From Leptofilum sp965223285 (lineage in GTDB: Bacteria; Chloroflexota; Anaerolineae; Promineifilales; Promineifilaceae), in contig NZ_OZ244997.1 in NCBI RefSeq assembly GCF_965223285.1, forward strand, positions 1,302,001 through 1,366,000: a stretch of DNA of 64,000 bases, written 5' to 3'. Shown here piece by piece: positions 35,312 to 42,260 of the stretch. Numbering within the stretch: the first letter of the stretch is position 1; the number at the start of each line of letters is the position of its first letter. The notes under the pieces are model-generated. The model was not told the origin of the DNA. It saw nothing but the letters and a program-made list of their open reading frames with translations, and did not search any database. Position numbers and translations under genes: made by a program.

Positions 35312-35482
35312 TTACTCCCCCCAATCTTCTTCAACTTCTGGCGCAAGGGCCAGCGAGACCGGATTGTTGTTGACCACCTCTAACTCTGCTCCACATTCTG
35401 GGCATTCCACAATTTCGCCAATCATCACGTCATCCGCGATTGCTACATCACCTGCACATTCCACACAATTTACATTTTCCAT
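35312..35482 (-). CDS. lysW: Amino-group carrier protein LysW
   Basis: A 56-residue acidic protein. Two CxxC pairs (CVEC near the N-terminus and CPEC at residues 27-30) make the zinc knuckle. The C-terminus is EDWGE, the strictly conserved attachment tail whose last Glu receives the aminoadipate amino group. The start at 35482 follows GGAGG with 8-nt spacing. It shields the amino group of aminoadipate through the LysX-Z-Y-J-K steps. It is the first gene of a ten-gene operon and lies just after the leader-peptide terminator, so its expression is expected to depend on read-through. Confidence 0.95.
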   Translation of the reverse strand: MENVNCVECAGDVAIADDVMIGEIVECPECGAELEVVNNNPVSLALAPEVEEDWGE

Positions 35483-35520
35483 GATTTAAGCCTCCGGTTG
35501 TTTGCGGCTATTTAGCCAAA

Positions 35521-35559
35521 AATAAAAAAAGCGGACTTACCTGTTTCTGGTAAGTCCGC
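35521..35559 (-). terminator. Attenuator terminator 2 in front of lysW
   Basis: An 11-bp perfect stem (35531-35541 with 35549-35559), a 7-nt loop and a run of seven T on the minus strand. In the transcript its 5' arm plus loop (35544-35557) can instead pair over 14 contiguous positions (12 Watson-Crick, 2 G-U) with 35597-35610, the Trp and stop codon region of the leader peptide. This makes termination and antitermination mutually exclusive. Confidence 0.88.
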
Positions 35560-35600
35560 CTAAAAGACGTTTCTTGCAAGAAGTTCGTAGCAAGCAAGAC

Positions 35601-35663
35601 TCACCAGAAATGATCTGGCTTGTTCTTCTTGATTTGCTTCTTGATGATGATTTGTTCGTTCAT
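35601..35663 (-). CDS. Lysine-rich leader peptide 2 (20 residues)
   Basis: A 20-residue frame behind AGGA with 8-nt spacing. The sequence begins MNEQIII and ends NKPDHFW. Lys codons, all AAG, occupy positions 8, 9, 12, 13 and 15, a quarter of the peptide. The Trp codon and stop overlap the antiterminator strand. A ribosome stalled on Lys codons 8-13 would leave that strand free to pair with the terminator arm, while a ribosome at the stop would cover it and allow termination. A second pairing is possible between the Lys-codon sequence CAAGAAG and CTTCTTG at 35577-35583. The peptide itself probably has no function beyond regulation. Confidence 0.75.
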   Translation of the reverse strand: MNEQIIIKKQIKKNKPDHFW

Positions 35664-35680
35664 TTTATTTATCCTAAAGG

Positions 35681-35760
35681 GATTGAATGCCCCGCTACTT
35701 GTGGCGAAAAGAATGCTTTTTGGCTTTGATACCCCGTCTGCTTGCAGCGGGGTAGTTCAT
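35681..35760. repeat. REP-like pair of C/G-rich hairpin units
   Basis: TACCCCGTCTGCTTGCAGCGGGGTA (5' to 3' on plus, about 35730-35754) forms a strong hairpin. A degenerate copy (TTGAATGCCCCGCTACTTGTGGCG, 35683-35706) lies beside it in direct orientation. The arrangement resembles REP-type elements mobilised by TnpA-REP transposases. It separates the two attenuators. No transposase gene is in the window. Confidence 0.5.
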
Positions 35761-35840
35761 TAATTGCACTTCACGAAGGTTTGTTGTTGATGGGGCTTTT
35801 GGGTGAAGCCTTCGGGAGGTTTGGTAATGGTTTAGGAAAT

Positions 35841-35870
35841 AAAAAACGCCCCACCGTCATTGGTGGGGCG
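35841..35870 (-). terminator. Attenuator terminator 1
   Basis: A 9-bp stem (35847-35855 with 35862-35870), a 6-nt loop and six T on the minus strand. The transcript segment at 35856-35864 can instead pair with 35901-35910, which spans the last two sense codons of leader peptide 1, over nine pairs with one bulged C. Confidence 0.85.
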
Positions 35871-35898
35871 CTGTAAAAATCTTTTTAGGCGAGCACAA

Positions 35899-35976
35899 CT
35901 ACCAGATGACGCATCGGTCTCCGTTTTGCTTCTTTGCCTTCTTGATGGCTGGGGCTGTGCTGGAAATGTTTCTCAT
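35899..35976 (-). CDS. Lysine-rich leader peptide 1 (25 residues)
   Basis: A 25-residue frame ending IKKAKKQNGDRCVIW. Four AAG Lys codons sit at positions 12, 13, 15 and 16. The layout repeats that of leader peptide 2: K-K-x(1-2)-K-K, an Asp after a few residues, a terminal Trp and an immediate terminator. The predicted transcription start falls about 2 nt before ATG 35976, so the message would be leaderless; an in-frame ATG at 35997 lies upstream of that start. The two peptides appear to be diverged copies of one regulatory module. Confidence 0.65.
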   Translation of the reverse strand: MRNISSTAPAIKKAKKQNGDRCVIW

Positions 35977-35984
35977 GAGGCGGC

Positions 35985-36013
35985 AGTGTATCCTCATGCT
36001 TTTGGATTGTCAA
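35985..36013 (-). promoter_or_regulatory. Promoter of the lysine leader region
   Basis: TTGACA (perfect -35, 36008-36013), a 17-nt spacer and TACACT (-10, 35985-35990) on the minus strand. It lies between the kinase-caspase gene and leader peptide 1. It predicts a start near 35978. This is the best candidate for driving the lysine operon; a second promoter between the attenuators cannot be excluded. Confidence 0.75.
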
Positions 36014-36060
36014 CTTACAATTTAATATAGAAAAGGCGTTGGATTATTTGTGCAGCTTGC

Positions 36061-38721
36061 CTAATTGCAGGTGAAATCAGAGACAAATAACTCTCGCTCC
36101 ACCGTTTGCCCGTCTTCAGAAACAATTTTGCCCATGCCAATAACGGCCGAACCATCGCTGCTGCTGACCTCAAAAGCAAAGCCTTCGCCGATAGGCCCAC
36201 CAACTTTTTGGTCGTTCCAGTAATATGTGTAACGGCCGTTTCCCCCAATGCCCTCAATGAAAACAGCCCGATATTTTCCATCAGCTTCGCAGCGTGTGCC
36301 CGGTAATGGGTATAGATTCATCGTCAGCATGGGGCAACTGCCGCCTGCGCAATTACTGTTGCTAGAGCTAACTGTGGTGTTGGTGGCGGCCGTTCCCGCC
36401 ACGATGGTTAATACCTGAAATTCGCCCTCCCAATCCAGCCGTGGCCGATAAACAAAGCCTTCTTGCCCAGCTTCATTTTGTACATAGAGCCAGTCGCCAA
36501 ATTCGGATCGTCCTAACACTGTAACAATTTCATCTACGCCAATAAATGTAATTTCCTGTGAGTTGCTGTCTGGGCTGATGTACAAGCTGGAAGAAAGCAG
36601 TGCTCTGGTCTGGGATAGTTCACCTTCGCTGGCTGCTATAACTGCCGTCGCGGTAGGTTCACTGGTTGGCTCGGCAGTGGGAGTAGGTGAACTGGAGACG
36701 GTTGGGTTGGCAACGGCCGTTTGCGTTGGTTGGTTTGTGGATGTGGGCGGTGGGTTGGTTGGCATTTCCGTAGCCAACGTCCCTGTCTCTGCCGCCACAG
36801 AGATGTTGCTTGTTGCAGCTGCCAAATCGGTTGAGGTGTTTTGGGCAACTGCTGCCGTACCCGTGTTGGTTGTGTTGCTAGCCAAAGCCTCTGCACCAAC
36901 TTGCCACGGTGGACCTGCCAGCAATATCGTAAAAACGATTGCCAATAGAGCTAAACTAACTAGCCACAAGGCAGGTTGCCGGGAAATCTGTTTGAAGGTG
37001 GGAAACGGCCGTTTCATCAGCTTTCGCTTGGCCTTATCTGGATTTGACGCAACGACAGAGGCATGTTCCAGCTCAGCTGCCTGGGCAATTTCATAATTTG
37101 GATTGCAGGCGATGACTAAATCAGAGGCATCCTGGTATGCATATGGTACCCATTTGCGGGGTACCTGCGATGGTTTGTCACTTGTCGTTGCGGTAAGCTG
37201 CTGCTTCACATAGGCAAATAGATCATCAATGGTAATTTTGCCATCGTGGTCAGAATCTGCTGCGCCACTTAGTAGCCCCTGCACAAAATGCTCGGTAAAC
37301 AAAGACGGCTCCGCATTGCCCTGAACGTTCCCTTTTGCCCAATTGTATTGCGTACTGTCATTAGCGGTGACCACAACCCGCTTGAACCCATTGTGGGCAA
37401 ACGTATCAGACGTATTCACATCTCGACCCACATTGCCCACTGATTCAGAGGGTACCGTGTCGCTATAGTAGCAATCCATGACCAGAATTTGCTCTTCAGA
37501 TGCACTGTTATCCATCTCATCGGCAATAAAGCGGGCGGGAATAGCCGTACCTCTTAGCAGTTCGTGTTCGGTATCTTTTACTGTTAGATAAAGTTGCCCA
37601 CGGGTGCCGAGTGCCGCATGCCCCATAAAGTAGAGCAGCAACAGATCATCCTCATTGCGATCCGCAAAAAATTGGGAGATGGCGCGACGCACGCCATCGG
37701 CTGATTCGTTGATAAGGGTGTTTACTTCTACAAAACCACCTACAGTCGGATTTTGCAGCACGTACGCCAGGGTATGGATGTTTGCGGTTGGTTTGATTAG
37801 CTGTGACAGCGTTGGATCATCATATTCATAATTGGCAATAATGAGCGCATAGCGTTGGCCGGGTGCTTTTTCAGCCAGCGTCAATTTATGAGTATCTTCA
37901 ACTGTCCCAGAAACTTTCTCTAATGATTGGGCAAACTCAACGGCCGTTCTAAACCGATGCTCTTTTTGTTTGGCCATTGCCCTTACAATGAGTTCTTGGC
38001 AAGCAGGCGGTAGGTGTGGCTCCATCTCTTGCAGGCTGGGCACTGGCTCAAACATATGCTTTACAGCCACTGCTATAGGGGTGTTGGTTTGATACGGGTG
38101 TTTACCGGTAAGCATTTCAAATAGAATCACCCCAAGTGTATAAATGTCGGAACGGCCGTCCAGCTCAGAATCGCCTTGAATTTGTTCTGGACTCATATAA
38201 GCAGGCGTTCCTACTGCACCCCCGGTGTCTGTCAACTTAGTATGGGCATACTTCAGCTTGGCCGTGCCAAAGTCAGAAATATACGGTTCATTTCGCTGAT
38301 CAAAGAGAATATTGCTGGGTTTGAGATCACGGTGAATCACCCCGTGAGCGTGAACTTCGTCCAAGGCGGGTGCCAGTTTGGTCATCACACGGGCGGATTC
38401 TGCAATGGAAATTGCTCCCTGCTTCAGACGTTCCCCTAAAGAGCCACCCGTCATGAACCGCATGACCAGGAAAGGCTGCCCCTTCTCTTCGCCAAAATCA
38501 TAGACAGGTACGATGGCAGGGTGATCCAAAGAAGCAACGACCTTGGCTTCTCGTTCAAAACGGCGACGGAAGGTGGGTTGGTGGAGTAACTCGAGAGGCA
38601 GCAGTTTGATGGCAACATCCCGCTCAAAACGTGGATCGTGTGCCAGGTACACTGTTGACATCCCGCCACGACCGAGTTCTGCTTTGATTCGGTAACGACC
38701 GATCGTTTTAGGTATCATCAA
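36061..38721 (-). CDS. Membrane Ser/Thr kinase fused to a caspase-like peptidase and an SH3 domain
   Basis: 886 residues (GRYRIKAELGRG start; ATG 38721 or 38718). Kinase (about 10-265): GRGGMSTV loop, Lys39, HRDLKPSN (Asp133) and DFG (151-153). Caspase-like C14 domain (about 290-530): RYALIIANYEY, His369 in LLLYFMGHAALG and Cys418 in LVMDCYYSD form the dyad. An EF-hand-type loop DSDHDGKITIDD sits at 490-501. One membrane helix (585-604), a Thr/Pro/Ser linker, an SH3-type domain (SPDSNSQEITFIGV...WLYVQNEAGQEGFVY) and a C-terminal module of unknown type follow outside. The GHA triplet replaces the usual GHG. It may be a sensor kinase that triggers proteolysis of cytoplasmic targets. Confidence 0.8.
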   Translation of the reverse strand: MMIPKTIGRYRIKAELGRGGMSTVYLAHDPRFERDVAIKLLPLELLHQPTFRRRFEREAKVVASLDHPAIVPVYDFGEEKGQPFLVMRFMTGGSLGERLKQGAISIAESARVMTKLAPALDEVHAHGVIHRDLKPSNILFDQRNEPYISDFGTAKLKYAHTKLTDTGGAVGTPAYMSPEQIQGDSELDGRSDIYTLGVILFEMLTGKHPYQTNTPIAVAVKHMFEPVPSLQEMEPHLPPACQELIVRAMAKQKEHRFRTAVEFAQSLEKVSGTVEDTHKLTLAEKAPGQRYALIIANYEYDDPTLSQLIKPTANIHTLAYVLQNPTVGGFVEVNTLINESADGVRRAISQFFADRNEDDLLLLYFMGHAALGTRGQLYLTVKDTEHELLRGTAIPARFIADEMDNSASEEQILVMDCYYSDTVPSESVGNVGRDVNTSDTFAHNGFKRVVVTANDSTQYNWAKGNVQGNAEPSLFTEHFVQGLLSGAADSDHDGKITIDDLFAYVKQQLTATTSDKPSQVPRKWVPYAYQDASDLVIACNPNYEIAQAAELEHASVVASNPDKAKRKLMKRPFPTFKQISRQPALWLVSLALLAIVFTILLAGPPWQVGAEALASNTTNTGTAAVAQNTSTDLAAATSNISVAAETGTLATEMPTNPPPTSTNQPTQTAVANPTVSSSPTPTAEPTSEPTATAVIAASEGELSQTRALLSSSLYISPDSNSQEITFIGVDEIVTVLGRSEFGDWLYVQNEAGQEGFVYRPRLDWEGEFQVLTIVAGTAATNTTVSSSNSNCAGGSCPMLTMNLYPLPGTRCEADGKYRAVFIEGIGGNGRYTYYWNDQKVGGPIGEGFAFEVSSSDGSAVIGMGKIVSEDGQTVERELFVSDFTCN

Positions 38722-39091
38722 GCAAATTATAGTAATGCGGCTGCACGGGACACAATGGGTATTTGCGGCTTATTCACGCCAATGTTTAGTACATCCGTCC
38801 TAAAATGTTGGCAAAAAGAGAGGATAGTCAGAAACTTTGCGAGAATTTTATGCTATTCAAAAATCTTTTTTGACAGCTTAAATCAGTTTAAGTATGGTAT
38901 GTTACCTTAAGGTCATTATTGCTTCTTCAAAAATTGTGTTGTCTCTGTTATAATGTTTAAGATTATGTTTAACTGATCAAAATCTGCCACGTAAAATTTC
39001 TGCATTTTGTAGTACCCCAGAGTGAGCTGGGGCATTTTTCTAGCAGGAGTCTTTAGGGATGTGACTTCTGTGAGACAAATGAGGAGATATC
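38722..39091 (+). promoter_or_regulatory. AT-rich leader/promoter region of the LysM lipoprotein gene
   Basis: No gene seen. Two candidate promoters face the LysM gene: TTGACA at 38870-38875 with TATGGT at 38893-38898 (17-nt spacer), and TTCAAA at 38926-38931 with TATAAT at 38949-38954 (17-nt spacer). A terminator-like hairpin, CCCCAG-AGTGAG-CTGGGG followed by T5 (39015-39039), lies between them and the ribosome site, so the transcript may be attenuated. The minus-strand start of the kinase-caspase gene is at the left edge. Confidence 0.6.
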
Positions 39092-39481
39092 ATGCGTAAA
39101 ATCTTGCTTTTTATTTTGCTTCTTGCATTGGCAACAGTTGCTTGTTCTCAGCTACCGGGTATCGGTGGTGGCGGCAGCGGTGAAGATAATGAAGTTGCCC
39201 AGGACAATAACTCTCCAGATGAAGAAGAGGAAGTGCCTCGGGTTGAAGTAACGGCAACGCCTACACTGCCCCCAACGTTTACGCCAGAACCAATGGGGCG
39301 CGCAGGCCATATTTCGCCAGTGAGTACCCGTACCTTGCACATCGTGCAGGCTGGTGAAACAATGGGCCAAATTGCGGCCAAGTATGGTGTAGATACCAAG
39401 TTTTTGGCAGATTCAAACCGGATTTTCAACTATCATTTAATTAAAGTAGGACAGGTGCTTTATATCCCTGCCTGTGAATAG
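39092..39481 (+). CDS. LysM-domain lipoprotein
   Basis: 129 residues, ATG behind GAGGAG. A signal peptide with the lipobox LATVAC (Cys18) predicts a lipid-anchored extracytoplasmic protein. An acidic linker and a Thr/Pro stretch (TATPTLPPTFTPEP) lead to a single LysM domain (LHIVQAGETMGQIAAKYGVDTKFLADSN...LIKVGQVLYIP). LysM binds peptidoglycan or related GlcNAc polymers, so it probably tethers the envelope. It is monocistronic, with its own terminator. Confidence 0.88.
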   Translation: MRKILLFILLLALATVACSQLPGIGGGGSGEDNEVAQDNNSPDEEEEVPRVEVTATPTLPPTFTPEPMGRAGHISPVSTRTLHIVQAGETMGQIAAKYGVDTKFLADSNRIFNYHLIKVGQVLYIPACE

Positions 39482-39501
39482 TTGACTACCAACAAAAAGA
39501 A

Positions 39502-39536
39502 AAGCCTCGGCACGCACAATGCCGGGGCTTTTTTGA
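39502..39536 (+). terminator. Terminator of the LysM gene
   Basis: An 11-bp stem (39502-39512 with 39520-39530, one G-U pair) and a T run ending near 39534. It lies between converging genes and may also stop clpC transcripts weakly. Confidence 0.85.
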
Positions 39537-39560
39537 TCTTAGGTTTATTTGTGAATTTAA

Positions 39561-42053
39561 TTATGAGGTGGCGGGTACGGCCGTTTCTTCTTCCTGCTTC
39601 AATACAATTTCATCTTCTTTCACATCAATGAAGACAACATCACCATTAGTGAAGTGACCTGCCAAAACCGCATCAGATAAACGGTCTTCCACCTCTGTCT
39701 GTACGAGCCGACGCAGAGGACGGGCCCCAAACTCAGCATCGTAGCCGTGTTCACCCAGCCAGTCGCGGGCTGCATCCGTAGCACTGATGGAAAGTTCATG
39801 TTCAACCAGCCGCTCGTTTACTTCCCCAAGAATGATATCTACAATCTCACGAATATTATCTTTAGAAAGCTGCCGGAATACGACAATGCTATCGACCCGG
39901 TTAATAAACTCAGGGCGGAACTGTCGTTTTAGCTCATCCATCAGCGTCTTGCGCATCTCTTGGTGCTGCTCTTGCTCAACCTGAGCATCATCCCGTTGGA
40001 AGGCAAAACCGAGGTTTGGACCACGACGAATCGTGTCTGCACCCACATTAGAGGTCATGATGATGATGGTGTTGCGGAAATTAATCTTCTGACCTTTGGC
40101 GTCAGACAAATGGCCCTCTTCCATAATTTGCAGCAAGATGTTGAAGGTTTCTGGATGTGCTTTTTCAATTTCATCAAAGACAACAATGGAATACGGCCGT
40201 CTTCGCACTGCTTCCGTCAATTGCCCTGCATCTTCATACCCGACATACCCTGGGGGTGAACCAACTAGGCGAGCAACGTTGTGCCGCTCCATAAATTCAG
40301 ACATGTCTAGCTGAACCAAAGCATCTTCACTGCCAAACAAGAATTTGGCCAACGCTTTGGTCAATTCGGTTTTACCAACACCTGTCGGCCCCAGGAAAAT
40401 GAAAGAACCAATTGGGCGTTGTGGGTCTTTTAAGCCTGCCCGGGCACGTCGAACGGCCTTGGCAATGGCTTCAATGGCTTCACCCTGACCCACAATATGT
40501 TTATGCAGCTCCTCTTCCATTTCCAACAGCCGAGCAGACTCTTCCTGGGTAAATTGGTAAATCGGAATGCCCGTCCACATAGATAACACTTCAGCAATAT
40601 CTTCGGCTGTGACGCTAACCGATTTCTCTTCTTCAGAACTGCCCGCTCGCAGCTGATCCAGCTGACGCTGAATCTCTTCTTCGCGCTCGTTCAAATGCAT
40701 CACATCTTCGGTGCGGCTTTCGTCTTCGGCAATTTTTCGTTCGGTGCGGATGTCCCGCAGTGTATCGTATGCTTCACGAATGTCCGCAGGCTGCGGCACC
40801 CGATACATGCGAACTCGAGAGGCACTTTCATCAATTAGATCAATAGCCTTGTCTGGCAAAAAGCGGTCAGTGACATACCGTGTAGAAAGGTTAACGGCCG
40901 CTTCAATTGCTTCTTCGGTAATAAACAGATTATGGTGTTTTTCATAAGCACCCTTAATGCCATGCAATATTTCAATACTTTCTTCAGGCGTTGGTTCATC
41001 CACATGAATTGGCTGGAACCGGCGTTCCAAAGCAGCGTCACTTTCAATATACTTGCGATACTCTTCCAACGTGGTAGCACCAATGGTTTGTAATTCACCA
41101 CGAGCTAACGCTGGCTTAAGAATGTTGGCAGCGTCCACTGAGCTGCCAGCCGAACCAGCACCAACCAGCATATGTACTTCGTCGATGAACATGATGGCAT
41201 CGCTAGATTTTAGTTCTTCAATGACGCGCTTGAGGCGTTCTTCAAACTGACCTCGATACATGGTGCCGGCAACTAGGCTACCCACGTCCAATTGCAAAAC
41301 CCGTTTGTTATGGAGAATATCTGGCACACGGCCGTCTATAATGCGCTGTGCCAAACCTTCGATAATTGCAGTTTTACCAACACCCGGTTCACCAATGAGC
41401 GCAGGATTATTCTTGGTGCGACGCGCCAAGATTTGAATAACGCGCTCAATTTCCATGCTGCGGCCAATGACTGGGTCCAGCTTGTTCTCTTCTGCCAGAG
41501 CTGTCAAGTCGGTTGCCAATTGATCCACCATGGGCGTTTTGCTTTTTTCTTTCTTAGCTGAACGACGGGGGGTAGAGCTGCTGCTTTCACTGGCCGCCAC
41601 GGGGCTTTCGCGCAGCATGCGGCGGGTTTGGCGCCGAATTTGCTCTGCACTAATGCCAAACTTGCGCAAAACGTCAATGGCTAGACCCTCGTTTTGCCGG
41701 GCTAGCCCCAACAGCAAATGTTCGGTGCTGATGTAATGCTGGCCCATGCGACGGGCTTCTTCAACTGCCAATTCCAAAACACGTTTGGTACTTGGGGAAA
41801 GTTCGATTTTGGTGAAGGGGGTTCTGGTACCCGGGCCACCTGATAATCGTTCGACCATTGCCTGGACGCGTACTGCATCTAAACCAAGCTCGCGCAGCAC
41901 GCGGCCCGCAACGCCGCCTTCTTCGCGCAGCAAGCCAATAAGAACATGCTCGCTGCCAATATAGTTATGATTTAAACGCTCGGCTTCTTCTTGAGCCAAA
42001 CTCAGAACGCGTCTGGCGCGTTGTGTAAAACGTTCCCAATTTTTAGAGTTCAC
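39561..42053 (-). CDS. clpC: ClpC-type AAA+ ATPase
   Basis: 830 residues from GTG 42053, behind GAGGTGAG. A double Clp-N repeat (LNHNYIGSEHVLIGLL; MGQHYISTEHLLLGLA) is followed by two AAA+ domains with Walker A loops GEPGVGKTA and GPTGVGKTE and Walker B motifs. The middle region (EEEEIQRQ... coiled coil) is the shorter ClpC-type insert. It unfolds substrates for the ClpP peptidase and contributes to stress tolerance. It carries only three ACGGCCGT octamers in 2.5 kb, fewer than its neighbours. The upstream region holds unusual inverted repeats. Confidence 0.93.
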   Translation of the reverse strand: MNSKNWERFTQRARRVLSLAQEEAERLNHNYIGSEHVLIGLLREEGGVAGRVLRELGLDAVRVQAMVERLSGGPGTRTPFTKIELSPSTKRVLELAVEEARRMGQHYISTEHLLLGLARQNEGLAIDVLRKFGISAEQIRRQTRRMLRESPVAASESSSSTPRRSAKKEKSKTPMVDQLATDLTALAEENKLDPVIGRSMEIERVIQILARRTKNNPALIGEPGVGKTAIIEGLAQRIIDGRVPDILHNKRVLQLDVGSLVAGTMYRGQFEERLKRVIEELKSSDAIMFIDEVHMLVGAGSAGSSVDAANILKPALARGELQTIGATTLEEYRKYIESDAALERRFQPIHVDEPTPEESIEILHGIKGAYEKHHNLFITEEAIEAAVNLSTRYVTDRFLPDKAIDLIDESASRVRMYRVPQPADIREAYDTLRDIRTERKIAEDESRTEDVMHLNEREEEIQRQLDQLRAGSSEEEKSVSVTAEDIAEVLSMWTGIPIYQFTQEESARLLEMEEELHKHIVGQGEAIEAIAKAVRRARAGLKDPQRPIGSFIFLGPTGVGKTELTKALAKFLFGSEDALVQLDMSEFMERHNVARLVGSPPGYVGYEDAGQLTEAVRRRPYSIVVFDEIEKAHPETFNILLQIMEEGHLSDAKGQKINFRNTIIIMTSNVGADTIRRGPNLGFAFQRDDAQVEQEQHQEMRKTLMDELKRQFRPEFINRVDSIVVFRQLSKDNIREIVDIILGEVNERLVEHELSISATDAARDWLGEHGYDAEFGARPLRRLVQTEVEDRLSDAVLAGHFTNGDVVFIDVKEDEIVLKQEEETAVPATS

Positions 42054-42074
42054 CCGTGCTCACCTCGGTTCTTG

Positions 42075-42162
42075 ACAACCATTCGACTTTGATTTGTAAT
42101 CTTATGAATCAAATGGTTGTTCTGCGCCTATTCGCAAATTTAGGGTTCAATTTGCGAATAGG
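42075..42162. promoter_or_regulatory. Two strong inverted repeats upstream of clpC
   Basis: A hairpin from ACAACCATT (42075-42083) and AATGGTTGT (42112-42120) with an inner TTTGATT/AATCAAA pair is followed by a perfect 14-bp inverted repeat (42127-42140 with 42149-42162, loop 8 nt). Neither matches the CIRCE (HrcA) or CtsR operator patterns, and neither is followed by a T run on the minus strand. They could be operators or an RNA structure controlling clpC. Confidence 0.6.
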
Positions 42163-42260
42163 TCATTGAAATTCGTGATTGCAGACTGGGTGAACAACTT
42201 TCCAGTATGAGTGGCGATAACCGGTTTTAAAAGCTGTTATCGGCTCCCCACTATTTCCGA

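Noticed and set aside
35601..35976. The two Lys/Trp peptides as ribosomal natural-product precursors or caspase substrates
   Set aside because: No modifying enzyme is adjacent; the Lys codons, terminal Trp and terminators are explained by attenuation. The alternative is not fully excluded.
35312..36013. Lysine (L-box) riboswitch upstream of lysW
   Set aside because: The region is too short and split between two peptide frames and two terminators; none of the L-box core motifs are seen. The leader-peptide explanation fits better.
42075..42162. CIRCE or CtsR operator upstream of clpC
   Set aside because: Arms do not match TTAGCACTC/GAGTGCTAA or the CtsR heptad repeat.
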